Source: DATJZH01 sp035499215 | Lineage (GTDB): Bacteria; Actinomycetota; Actinomycetes; Streptosporangiales; Streptosporangiaceae | Assembly: GCA_035499215.1 (NCBI GenBank) | Contig: DATJZH010000414.1 | Span: 1-8,567 of the forward strand | DNA length: 8,567 bases | Direction: 5' to 3' | Shown here: positions 1-6,137 of the stretch, one piece after another | Position numbering within the stretch: position 1 is the stretch's first letter | Layout of the letters: the number at the start of each line of letters is the position of its first letter | Translations under genes and position numbers: made by a program | The notes under the pieces: generated by a model | Told to the model about the DNA's origin: nothing | The model's database searches: none | The model's input: the letters and a program-made list of their open reading frames with translations, nothing else

Positions 1-1
1 C

Positions 2-127
2 CCGCGCGTGGCCACTGCCCTGGCTCTGCTCCTCGAGGAGATCAACGCCGCCCAGCCGAGGCTGCCGGGCGACCACCGGCCCATCACCTACCGGCTCGCC
101 TCGCGCCCCCCAGCATTCAACACCTGA
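2..127 (+). CDS. 3' end of an unidentified CDS (cut by window edge)
   Basis: An open frame runs from the left edge to a TGA at 125-127 and encodes about 41 residues. It has an amphipathic helix (ALALLLEEINAA), then a PGD turn and a short strand, RPITYRL. The composition looks like a genuine protein tail. The 'LLEEIN...PRLPGD.RPITY' pattern reminds me of the C-terminus of some actinobacterial DDE transposases, but I cannot assign a family from so short a piece. If it is a transposase, that would fit the gene remnants just downstream. The reading frame itself is seen directly; its function is unknown. Confidence 0.5.
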   Translation, partial: PRVATALALLLEEINAAQPRLPGDHRPITYRLASRPPAFNT

Positions 128-187
128 CGCACAACTACTTCCGGAGATCTGGGGCTGGCCAGAATCAAGGCCCGCCGTGCGGACGGC

Positions 188-386
188 TCAGGACACGATC
201 TTCACCGACACCCGGTACCGGACGGGCCTGGCGCCGGTGTCGTCGAACTGCACCAGGTTATTGTCCACCAGCGCTGCGAGGTGCCCGACGGCCTCGCCCG
301 GCGGCGCGCCCTCGGCAGCGGTGACCGCCTCGACGGCGGCCAGGGCCGAATCCCCCCGCGTCTGGGACCGCCCGGCGCGCTCGCTT
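188..386 (-). pseudogene. Decayed C-terminal fragment of an AfsR/LuxR-type NB-ARC ATPase regulator
   Basis: The - strand frame ending at the TGA at 190-188 reads ALAAVEAVTAAEG, then GHLAALVDNNLVQFDD, then RYRV. This matches the winged-helix segment after the NB-ARC domain of large AfsR/SARP/LuxR regulators, whose usual form is 'LEAAEAVCAGDG...VLDLLARLVDKSLV...RYRLLETVR'. The block that normally comes just before it ('RRLSVFAGGF') appears in a different - strand frame as RRAVPDAGGF (378-349). The spacing is correct if one extra base at about 348 is allowed for. The next block, SERA (386-375), is back in the first frame. There is no in-frame start upstream before the gentisate dioxygenase gene, and the protein ends abruptly after RYRVSVKIVS. 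This is a remnant with indels rather than a working gene. The family assignment is by memory of the pattern. Confidence 0.45.
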
Positions 387-454
387 GCCGCGGCAGCGCC
401 GGGCGATGATGACCTGGAAGACTCGTTCCCGGGACAGGAAGGACGGAGAAGGCG

Positions 455-1507
455 ATGACGCAGACCGATCCGGCGATCCAGCGCCTGTATGCGGACTTCG
501 AGGCGGCCGGTCTGATGCCCCTGTGGACGCAGCGCGAGGACCTGATGCCGCCGGGCCCGGCGCCGCGGGCCATCCCGCACGTGTGGCGCTGGAAAGACCT
601 CTACCCGCTGGCCGAGCGGGCCGGCGAGCTTGTTCCCGTCGGCCGCGGCGGTGAGCGCCGCGCGATCGCCCTGGCCAACCCGGGCCTGGGCGGTGAGCCG
701 TTCGCGACGCCGACGCTGTGGGCGGCGGTGCAGTACCTCGGCCCCGGCGAAGTCGCGCCTGACCACCGGCATAGCCAGAGCGCTTTCCGTTTCGTGCTGG
801 AAGGCGAGGGCGTGTGGACGGTGGTCGACACCGACCCGGTGGCCATGCGCCGCGGCGACCTGCTGCTGACCCCCGGCATGGCCTGGCACGGGCATCACAA
901 CAGCGCTGATCAGCCGATGGCCTGGCTCGACGGTCTGGACATCCCGATGACCGGATTTCTGGACGCGACGTTCTTCGAGCCCGGCCCCGACGAAGTCCAG
1001 GACTGGTCAACTCCGGCCAGGTCCCGGTCCGAGCGGCTGTGGGCGCATCCGGGCCTGCGGCCGCTGTCGGCGGCTGACTGCCCCAGCTCGCCGCTGTTCG
1101 CCTACCGGTGGGAGTTCACCGACGCTGCGCTCAGGGCGCAAATCGAGCTGGCGGCCGAGGGTCATCCCGGCGCCGTCGGGCCCGGCCACGCCGCCGTCCG
1201 CTTCACCAACCCGAGCACCAGCGGGGACGCCCTGGTCACCATGCGGACCGAGATGCACCGCCTCGCGCCGGGCTGCCGCAGTTCCGCCTGGCGCGAGGTG
1301 GGCTCCAGCGTCTGGCAGGTGCTCGACGGCTCCGGCGCCTTCGAGCTCGGCGGGCACCGCACCGAAGTCGAGCGCGGCGACGTGATCGCCGTGCCGTCGT
1401 GGTGCCCCGTCGCCATCGACGCGGCCGGTGGCCTGGACCTGTTCCGGTTCTCTGATGCGCCGGTCATCGAGCGGCTCAGCCTCGGCGGCGGATCTGGCAG
1501 CGCCTGA
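455..1507 (+). CDS. Gentisate 1,2-dioxygenase (bicupin, ring-cleaving)
   Basis: This 350-residue protein has the length and two-cupin layout of gentisate/salicylate 1,2-dioxygenases, which use Fe(II) to open gentisate to maleylpyruvate in the cytoplasm. The N-terminal cupin carries the family signature PDHRHSQSAFRFVLEGEG. Likely iron ligands are H104, H106 and H145 (in TPGMAWHGHHN), followed by the family segment LDGLDIPMTGFLDATFFE. The C-terminal cupin (about 265-330) keeps the fold motifs (DGSGAFELGG, ERGDVIAVPSW). At the places where related proteins have histidines it has W279, E281 and V319, so it should not bind metal. The ATG at 455 follows an AGGACGGAGAAGG purine-rich site. The stop overlaps the next start by one base (TGATG). 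The next gene makes gentisate, which supports this substrate over salicylate or 1-hydroxy-2-naphthoate. Confidence 0.88.
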   Translation: MTQTDPAIQRLYADFEAAGLMPLWTQREDLMPPGPAPRAIPHVWRWKDLYPLAERAGELVPVGRGGERRAIALANPGLGGEPFATPTLWAAVQYLGPGEVAPDHRHSQSAFRFVLEGEGVWTVVDTDPVAMRRGDLLLTPGMAWHGHHNSADQPMAWLDGLDIPMTGFLDATFFEPGPDEVQDWSTPARSRSERLWAHPGLRPLSAADCPSSPLFAYRWEFTDAALRAQIELAAEGHPGAVGPGHAAVRFTNPSTSGDALVTMRTEMHRLAPGCRSSAWREVGSSVWQVLDGSGAFELGGHRTEVERGDVIAVPSWCPVAIDAAGGLDLFRFSDAPVIERLSLGGGSGSA

Positions 1508-2775
1508 TGCGGCCTGCCACGCCGGCGACGGCGGGCGGCACGGCGAGCAGCGACCGCGAGCCAGCGATCCTCGTCGTCGGCGGCGGCATCGGCGGCCTTT
1601 CGGCGGCGCTGGCCATCAGCCGGACGGGCAGGCAGGTGCGGGTGCTCGAGCGGGCGCACCAGTTCGGCGAGATCGGCGCCGGCATCCAGCTTGCGCCCAA
1701 CGCGACCCGCATCCTGGAGCGGCTGGGCCTGCTGGGCGAGGTCTGCGACGCCGGGGTGCTGCCGCGGCGCCTCGTCCTCGCCGACGCCGTCGGCGGCCAT
1801 GAGCTGACCGCGCTCGACCTGACCGATTCCACCGACCGCTTCGGCGGCCCCTACGTCGTCCTGCACCGGTCTGACCTGCTCGACATCCTGCTGCGAGGCT
1901 GCGTGGCGGCCGGGGTGGGCCTGGAGACCGGCGCGCAGGTCACGCAGCTGCGCGATGACGGCGCCCGGGTGCATGCCAGCTGCGCTGACGGCCGCGAGTT
2001 CGCCGGCCCGGCGGCCATCGGCGCCGACGGGCTGCGCTCCTTCGCGCGGGCCCTGTTCAGCGACGATGAGGCCATCTGCTCCGGTTATGTCGCCTACCGC
2101 GGCGCCGTCCCGATGGAGCAGGTCGCCCGGCACGCCGACCTGCGTGACGTGCTCGCCTGGATAGGTCCCGGCCTGCACCTCGTGCAGTACCCGCTGCGCA
2201 GCGGGCGGATGTACAACCAGGTCGCGGTCTTCCGCAGCGACGCTCTCCGCCGCGGCGAGCTGGACTGGGGCAGCCCGGCGGAGCTTGACGAGCGCTTCGC
2301 GGCCTGCTGCGGGCACGTCCAGGAGTCCATTCCGCTGCTCGGCCGGGATAACCGGTGGCCGATGTATGACCGGCTGCCCATCCCCGGCTGGGCCAAGGGA
2401 CGGATCGCGCTGCTCGGGGACGCCGCGCACCCGATGCTGCAGTACCTCGCACAGGGCGGCTGCCAGGCGATTGAGGACGCGTCGGCGCTCGCCGCGGCAC
2501 TGGACCGCCACGACGGCAAGACCGCGTCAGCCGCGGGCATCGAGACCGCGCTGCGCGCCTACCAGGATGTCCGCGCGCCGCGGACCGCGCGCGTGCAGCG
2601 CACCGCGCGGACCTGGGGCGAGATCTGGCACCTCGACGGCACCGCGAAGCTGGTCCGCGACGAGCTGTTCCGCCAGCGCCGCGACGACGACCACACCCAC
2701 GTCGAGTGGCTGTACGGCCGCGCAGCCGCCGCGGCAGAGCGTGAAGCGCCCGGTCCTGGCGCTGGCGGCCAGTGA
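1507..2775 (+). CDS. 3-hydroxybenzoate 6-hydroxylase (FAD monooxygenase)
   Basis: This is a 422-residue group A flavoprotein hydroxylase, predicted to use NAD(P)H and O2 to convert 3-hydroxybenzoate to gentisate. FAD motifs in order are GGGIGG (25-30, dinucleotide fold), GADGLRS (172-178, 'DG' motif) and GDAAHP (304-309, 'GD' motif). Segments typical of the Rhodococcus jostii RHA1 enzyme are present: GYVAYRGAVP, LQYLAQGG, TWGEIWHLDGTA and ELFR near the end. H224 and Q312 match the RHA1 active-site residues H213 and Q301, both with an offset of 11. The first 18 or so residues are a low-complexity extension. The start overlaps the dioxygenase stop by one base, so the two genes should be cotranscribed and translationally coupled. 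Salicylate 1-hydroxylase is the main alternative, but the gentisate dioxygenase partner and the C-terminal motifs argue against it. Confidence 0.88.
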   Translation: MRPATPATAGGTASSDREPAILVVGGGIGGLSAALAISRTGRQVRVLERAHQFGEIGAGIQLAPNATRILERLGLLGEVCDAGVLPRRLVLADAVGGHELTALDLTDSTDRFGGPYVVLHRSDLLDILLRGCVAAGVGLETGAQVTQLRDDGARVHASCADGREFAGPAAIGADGLRSFARALFSDDEAICSGYVAYRGAVPMEQVARHADLRDVLAWIGPGLHLVQYPLRSGRMYNQVAVFRSDALRRGELDWGSPAELDERFAACCGHVQESIPLLGRDNRWPMYDRLPIPGWAKGRIALLGDAAHPMLQYLAQGGCQAIEDASALAAALDRHDGKTASAAGIETALRAYQDVRAPRTARVQRTARTWGEIWHLDGTAKLVRDELFRQRRDDDHTHVEWLYGRAAAAAEREAPGPGAGGQ

Positions 2776-2926
2776 TGCCGGCGACGGTGAGGGCGAGGAA
2801 GAAGATGATCACGACCTCGCTGACGATCCAGGCATTCCGGTCCATCCGGTCACGCACCTTCGGCAGGACCACATCCGCGCGCCTGCCCAGCAGGATCGTC
2901 AGCAGCAGCGCCGGCAGTCTGAGCGA
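2774..2926 (-). pseudogene. Decayed membrane-protein tail, possibly GAP/Sap-like family
   Basis: The - strand frame from the stop at 2929-2927 reads SLRLPALLLTILLGRR, then a charged loop (VLPKVRDRMDRNAW), then a hydrophobic helix (IVSEVVIIFFLALTVAGI). A hydrophobic stretch, an 'LxxxRdwm..n' loop and a last transmembrane helix is the C-terminal layout of actinobacterial GAP (Sap-like) membrane proteins. A GTG at 2872 could start a shorter ORF, but the frame has no stop of its own and runs into the antisense of the monooxygenase. The membrane-like part ends exactly at the monooxygenase stop codon (2773-2775). Upstream on the - strand, a short hydrophobic GTIGLIA stretch lies in another frame, as expected for a frameshift. 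I see a remnant lacking both ends. The GAP assignment is tentative. Confidence 0.42.
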
Positions 2927-3111
2927 TCAGCCCGATCGTGCCTCATCCACCGCGGGTGATCTTCACTGCGCGCCGTCGCGCAGGGTACATCCCGGCGGGC
3001 AGAGCAGCAGGGCAGGCAGACGCCGATCGCGTCATCGCCGCCCGGGATCACGCCCAGCACCAGGCCGCGGACTCCGGTGGCCCGGGGCGGCCGGGCGAGC
3101 AGGCATGCGCA
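2927..3111. other. Gene-poor stretch between membrane remnant and toxin gene
   Basis: These bases hold no convincing gene on either strand. A - strand ATG frame of about 30 codons ends at the TGA at 2945-2943 with a basic tail (YPARRRAVKITRGG). Another - strand frame has a short VLGVIPGGDDAIGV stretch. Neither has an obvious ribosome site or family signature. The piece is best read as degraded coding DNA, like its left neighbour. Confidence 0.4.
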
Positions 3112-3522
3112 TCAGCCCGCGCCGACCCGCTCGACCGCGCAGGGCAGGCCGGCTGCCCGCGACAGTCGCTCATCGGCGGTGAGGAGAGGCGCGGCCAGCG
3201 CGACGGCAAGGACAGCGTAGAGCCCGTCGTAGAAGGTGACGTTGTGGCGCAGGGCCCACGCTGCCGCCGCCAGCGCGCCCGTCATCTCGTGGCGGTGATC
3301 GACAAGCGGCGCGCTGGAATGCAGCAGGGCCCTTGCATCGGCCTCAGCCAGGACGCCCCGAAGGACGCGCCGACGGAGCACGTTCCCGACTTCCGCGTCG
3401 ATCAGATGCGGCGCGTGACACACCTGCGTGCTGAGCCGCCGACGCAGCGCCGCGGCGTCTGGGGACTTCCCCAGGAGGGCGACAGCCATTGCGGATGCGT
3501 CGATCACGACGGCCATGACCAC
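3112..3522 (-). CDS. PIN-domain toxin (VapC/FitB-like ribonuclease)
   Basis: This 136-residue PIN-domain protein is the toxin half of a type II toxin-antitoxin pair and is predicted to be an Mg-dependent endoribonuclease acting on cellular RNA. All four acidic residues expected in the active site are present: D8 in VVIDASA, E44 in HLIDAEVGNVLRR, D99 in TFYDGLYAVLA and D117 in LLTADERL. Nothing suggests inactivation. The frame opens with GTG at 3522, 6 bases after the antitoxin stop. An ATG at 3516 would give MAVVIDASA and is equally plausible, because no strong ribosome site decides between them. It is cotranscribed with the antitoxin gene and probably translationally coupled to it. The RNA target cannot be told from sequence. 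Confidence 0.85.
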   Translation of the reverse strand: MVMAVVIDASAMAVALLGKSPDAAALRRRLSTQVCHAPHLIDAEVGNVLRRRVLRGVLAEADARALLHSSAPLVDHRHEMTGALAAAAWALRHNVTFYDGLYAVLAVALAAPLLTADERLSRAAGLPCAVERVGAG

Positions 3523-3528
3523 GCCTGG

Positions 3529-3765
3529 TCAGCGCCGCCCGGCGGTCAGATCCTCGACGATCGACCCGGCAGTGGGCTCGGCGCCGCGGGCACGCTGCAG
3601 GACGGCTTCGATCTCCTCGAGTGCCTCGTCTTTGGTCGGCCGCCCGGCCAGCGCCACCAGCTGGTCGCGCATGTATGCCTGCATGGACTGTCCCGCCCGG
3701 CGGGCTCGTCGGCGCAGCACCTCGTACAGCTCCTCGGGTATCTCTCGCACCTGGATAGTCGCCAT
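3529..3765 (-). CDS. Ribbon-helix-helix antitoxin (FitA/VapB-like)
   Basis: This 78-residue antitoxin lies directly upstream of the PIN toxin. Its N-terminal ~45 residues are a ribbon-helix-helix DNA-binding unit: the beta strand MATIQVREIP, helix EELYEVLRRRARRAG, then QSMQAYMRDQLVALAG. This is the pattern of FitA-type antitoxins, which bind DNA as dimers. The acidic C-terminal part (about 45-78, DEALEEIEAVLQRA...EDL) should wrap around and block the toxin. The ATG at 3765 lies inside a 29-base inverted repeat and has no ribosome site, so translation is probably leaderless. The repeat is the natural operator for autorepression by the toxin-antitoxin complex. Confidence 0.85.
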   Translation of the reverse strand: MATIQVREIPEELYEVLRRRARRAGQSMQAYMRDQLVALAGRPTKDEALEEIEAVLQRARGAEPTAGSIVEDLTAGRR

Positions 3766-3788
3766 AGCGCTATGTTAGCGCTATGGCG
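3760..3788. promoter_or_regulatory. Inverted-repeat operator with symmetric leaderless promoters
   Basis: A perfect 12-base inverted repeat (CGCCATAGCGCT / AGCGCTATGGCG) with a 5-base centre (ATGTT) covers the antitoxin start codon. Each arm contains a TAGCGCTA core, so the two half-sites could each hold a ribbon-helix-helix dimer. On the - strand a -10-like TAACAT (3777-3772) ends 6 bases before the antitoxin ATG (3765). On the + strand TATGTT (3771-3776) ends 6 bases before an ATG at 3783. This spacing is typical of actinobacterial leaderless transcripts. I see no clear -35 box on either side. The repeat is directly visible; the operator and promoter roles are inferred from position. Confidence 0.7.
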
Positions 3789-3928
3789 CGACCCAGGCGC
3801 AGGCCGCCTGCGGTGCCCGATGTGCCCAGTGAGCAGAGGCTGTCCGCTGCCCGGCAGGCGAGCTGGCGGCGCGGCTCGCTGAGGCTTACCGGCTGATCGG
3901 CGGGCGAGAGCCCGGAGCGAGCAGGTAG
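3783..3928 (+). pseudogene. Small, probably frame-broken ORF divergent from the antitoxin
   Basis: An ATG at 3783 sits in the mirror position of the antitoxin start and opens a 37-codon frame (MARPRRRPPAVPDVPSEQRL...) that ends with TGA at 3894-3896. In a neighbouring frame, bases 3860-3928 encode ELAARLAEAYRLIGGREPG... and end with TAG. That piece looks like a true amphipathic helix, while the first frame becomes arginine/tryptophan-rich junk over the same bases. A single-base change near 3858 would join MARPRRRP...SAARQ to ELAARLAEAYRL as a ~48-residue protein. I do not recognise the product. The start position in the shared operator is the best reason to think it was once expressed. Confidence 0.28.
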
Positions 3929-3977
3929 CGACGCGGAACGAGCACGGCCGGAAGGTCCGGGAACGACGAAGCCGCGA

Positions 3978-3993
3978 TCCGGATCAATCCGGA
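3978..3993. promoter_or_regulatory. 16-base palindrome upstream of the kaiC-like gene
   Basis: TCCGGAT-CA-ATCCGGA has 7-base perfect arms and a 2-base centre. The loop is too short for a hairpin, so it looks more like a binding site for a dimeric regulator. It lies about 64 bases before the ATG of the KaiC-like protein and about 35 bases before a weak -10-like TATTGT (4028-4033). No -35 box is clear. A role in controlling the kaiC-kaiB operon is inferred from position only. Confidence 0.35.
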
Positions 3994-4056
3994 CTTCTGA
4001 GGCCTAGCCGCAGCGGCAAGCAGGACGTATTGTGCAAAGCGACCGCTGGGAGAAGC

Positions 4057-5799
4057 ATGGCATCCGAGCATGGCGGGGCGGATCCGAGATCACTAGCCGA
4101 GGCTGACGCGCGCCCTGCACTGCCCAAGGCCCCGACGGGTATCCGCGGACTGGACGAGATCACCCACGGCGGGCTGCCGCGGGGCAGGTCGACGCTGGTG
4201 ACGGGGGGCACCGGATCCGGCAAGACGCTGATGGCGCTGAGCTTCCTCGTCGCGGGCGCCCGGGAATACGGCGAGCCGGGCGTGCTGGTCACCTTCGAGG
4301 AGACAGCCGAGAAGGTGACGGCCAACGTCGCCTCGCTCGGGTTCGACCTCGACGGGCTCCAGCGGGACAAGCTGCTGGTGATGTACGCCTTCCGAGTGGA
4401 TCCCGCTGAGGTCATCGAGACCGGGGCGTTCGACCTGGAGGCGCTCTTCCTGCTGCTCGGCGAGGCCATCGAGCGCGTCGGCGCGAAGCGCGTCGTGCTC
4501 GACACCATCGAGCTGCTCTTCGGCGCGTTCCAGGACCAGGCCATCGTGCGGGCAGAGCTCGGCCGGCTGTTCCGCTGGCTCGAGGAGCGGGCCGTCACCG
4601 CGATCGTGACCGGCGAGCGAGGGGACAGCGTGCTCACCCGGCACGGGATCGAGGAATACGTATCTGACTGCGTCATCGCGCTCGACCACCGCATGCAGGA
4701 TGAGATCTCCACCCGCCATCTCCAGGTGGTCAAGTACCGTGGGTCGGCGCACGGAACCAACGCATACCCGTTCTTGATCTCGGCCCGCGGCTTCGTCGTC
4801 CTGCCGATCACGTCGGTCACCCTCGACTACGGCGCCCCCGGGGACCGGATATCGACCGGCGTGGCCCGCCTCGACCACATGCTGGACGGCGGCCTGCTCC
4901 GCGGATCGACCGTGCTGGTCAGCGGGACGGCCGGCACGGGCAAGTCCACGCTCGGAGCGCACTTCGCCGACTCGGCCTGCGGCCGGGGCGAGCGGACGCT
5001 GATGATCCTCTTCGAGGAGTCACCCGACCAGGTCACCCGCAACATGCGGTCGGTGGGGATGGACCTGCAGCCCTGGGTCGACGCGGGCCTGCTGCGCATC
5101 TGGGCGGCCCGGCCGACTGCCTTCGGGCTGGAGACTCACCTGGCGATCCTGGACCGGCTGCTCGAGGAGTTCGCGCCGCGGGTCGCCGTGCTCGACGGGA
5201 TCGCCAGCCTCAGCCACGGGGCCACCGGTCCCGAGGTGAGCTCGATGCTGGCCCGCAAGATCGACATGCTCAAGGGCCGGGGAATCACCGCGATGCTGAC
5301 CACTTTGGCTGGTGCGGACGAGTCGAGCATGGTGGGCGTATCGTCGCTGGTGGACAGCTGGCTGCTGGTGCGCAATGTCGAGTCGAACGGCGAGCGCAAC
5401 CGGCTGCTGTTCGTGCTGAAATCGCGGGGCACGGCCCATTCGAATCAGGTGCGGGAGTTCGTGCTGACCGACCATGGCGTGGAGCTCGTCGACGTGTATG
5501 TCGGCCCGGCGGGCGTCGTGACCGGCTCCGCGCGCCTCGTGCTGGAAGCGCAGGAGCGCGGCGCGAATTTCCGGCAGGGCCAGGAGCTTGCGCGCCGGCG
5601 GCGCGAGCTGCGGGGGGGCATCGTCGAGGCCGAGGCCCGGCTCGCCGTGCTGCAGGATGAGCTTGCCGCGCAGCGGGCCGAGTTCGAGCGGATCCAGGAA
5701 CGCGAACGACGTCAGGCGTCCGACGCCGAGGCGGACCGGTCAGCCCTCGCCGCGCGGCGCTGGGCCGATCCGGCATCGCCCGGCGAGGGTGAGCGATGA
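4057..5799 (+). CDS. kaiC: KaiC-like double-RecA ATPase with C-terminal coiled coil
   Basis: This 580-residue KaiC family protein has two RecA-like ATPase domains (CI about 25-250, CII about 262-490). CI has Walker A GGTGSGKT (50-57), the KaiC-type glutamate pair E81/E82 in LVTFEE, and Walker B RVVLDT (D149). CII has Walker A GTAGTGKS (290-297), E320/E321 in LFEESPDQ, and Walker B VAVLD (D380). The phosphorylation site of cyanobacterial KaiC (Ser-Thr in ISTITDT) appears as S429-S430 in VSSLVDS, so autophosphorylation remains possible. Residues about 490-565 form a charged coiled coil (ARRRRELRGGIVEAEARL...), known in many non-cyanobacterial KaiC homologues. The ATG at 4057 follows GGGAGAAG. 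A TTG at 4030 would add nine residues and lacks that site. It overlaps the kaiB-like gene by ATGA. It probably acts with that KaiB and a signalling partner rather than in a full clock, since no KaiA is seen. Confidence 0.9.
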   Translation: MASEHGGADPRSLAEADARPALPKAPTGIRGLDEITHGGLPRGRSTLVTGGTGSGKTLMALSFLVAGAREYGEPGVLVTFEETAEKVTANVASLGFDLDGLQRDKLLVMYAFRVDPAEVIETGAFDLEALFLLLGEAIERVGAKRVVLDTIELLFGAFQDQAIVRAELGRLFRWLEERAVTAIVTGERGDSVLTRHGIEEYVSDCVIALDHRMQDEISTRHLQVVKYRGSAHGTNAYPFLISARGFVVLPITSVTLDYGAPGDRISTGVARLDHMLDGGLLRGSTVLVSGTAGTGKSTLGAHFADSACGRGERTLMILFEESPDQVTRNMRSVGMDLQPWVDAGLLRIWAARPTAFGLETHLAILDRLLEEFAPRVAVLDGIASLSHGATGPEVSSMLARKIDMLKGRGITAMLTTLAGADESSMVGVSSLVDSWLLVRNVESNGERNRLLFVLKSRGTAHSNQVREFVLTDHGVELVDVYVGPAGVVTGSARLVLEAQERGANFRQGQELARRRRELRGGIVEAEARLAVLQDELAAQRAEFERIQERERRQASDAEADRSALAARRWADPASPGEGER

Positions 5800-6137
5800 C
5801 CGGTCCTCGCGACGCCGACGCAGCATCGGAGGTACCGGCCCCCTCCGATCTGACCTGGGACCTGCGACTCTACGTGACCGGGCGCTCGCCGAACTCCCTG
5901 CGCGCGATGCAGAACCTGCAGTTCGCCTGCGAGCAGTACCTGGCCGGGAGGTACCACATCGAGATCGTGGACTTGCTGGAGAACCCGCGCCGGGCGGCCG
6001 ACGACCAGATTCTGGCCGTGCCCACGCTGGTCCGAAAGCTCCCGCAGCCGATCAGGAAGATCGTCGGCGATCTCTCCAACAGCGACCGGCTGCTCGCCGG
6101 CCTGCAGCTTCGACCGCGAGGAGGCCAGGCAATGTGA
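5796..6137 (+). CDS. kaiB: KaiB-like thioredoxin-fold protein
   Basis: This 113-residue KaiB family protein is predicted to bind the KaiC-like ATPase encoded just upstream. The core (about 21-105) follows KaiB closely: LRLYVTGRSPNSLRAMQNL, then IEIVDLLENPRRAADDQILAVPTL, then LPQPIRKIVGDLSN and LLAGLQL. P76 in AVPTL occupies the conserved proline of this thioredoxin-like fold. The first 20 residues are an acidic, proline-rich extension that cyanobacterial KaiB lacks. The C-terminus is short and has no acidic tail. Its ATG overlaps the kaiC stop by four bases (ATGA), indicating translational coupling. A following ORF overlaps its own stop. Confidence 0.92.
   Translation: MTGPRDADAASEVPAPSDLTWDLRLYVTGRSPNSLRAMQNLQFACEQYLAGRYHIEIVDLLENPRRAADDQILAVPTLVRKLPQPIRKIVGDLSNSDRLLAGLQLRPRGGQAM
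6118..6124 (+). promoter_or_regulatory. Strong Shine-Dalgarno inside the end of kaiB
   Basis: GAGGAGG lies 9 bases before the GTG at 6134, which itself overlaps the kaiB stop as GTGA. This is among the best ribosome sites in the window. It supports initiation at 6134, although the ORF there is only 36 codons. Confidence 0.5.

Noticed and set aside
1162..2511. 449-codon - strand frame opposite the gentisate operon
   Set aside because: It spans the junction of two well-recognised + strand genes and its product shows no family motif; an antisense shadow.
2938..3882. 314-codon + strand frame across the toxin-antitoxin region
   Set aside because: It lies opposite clear PIN and ribbon-helix-helix genes and has no recognisable domain. 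The - strand genes explain the bases.
4030..4056. TTG start nine codons upstream of the kaiC ATG
   Set aside because: The ATG at 4057 has GGGAGAAG immediately before it, whereas the TTG at 4030 lacks a good ribosome site and adds residues (MCKATAGRS) unrelated to KaiC.
4093..4962. 289-codon - strand frame opposite kaiC
   Set aside because: It mirrors the conserved KaiC domains and its composition is typical of antisense translation in GC-rich genes.
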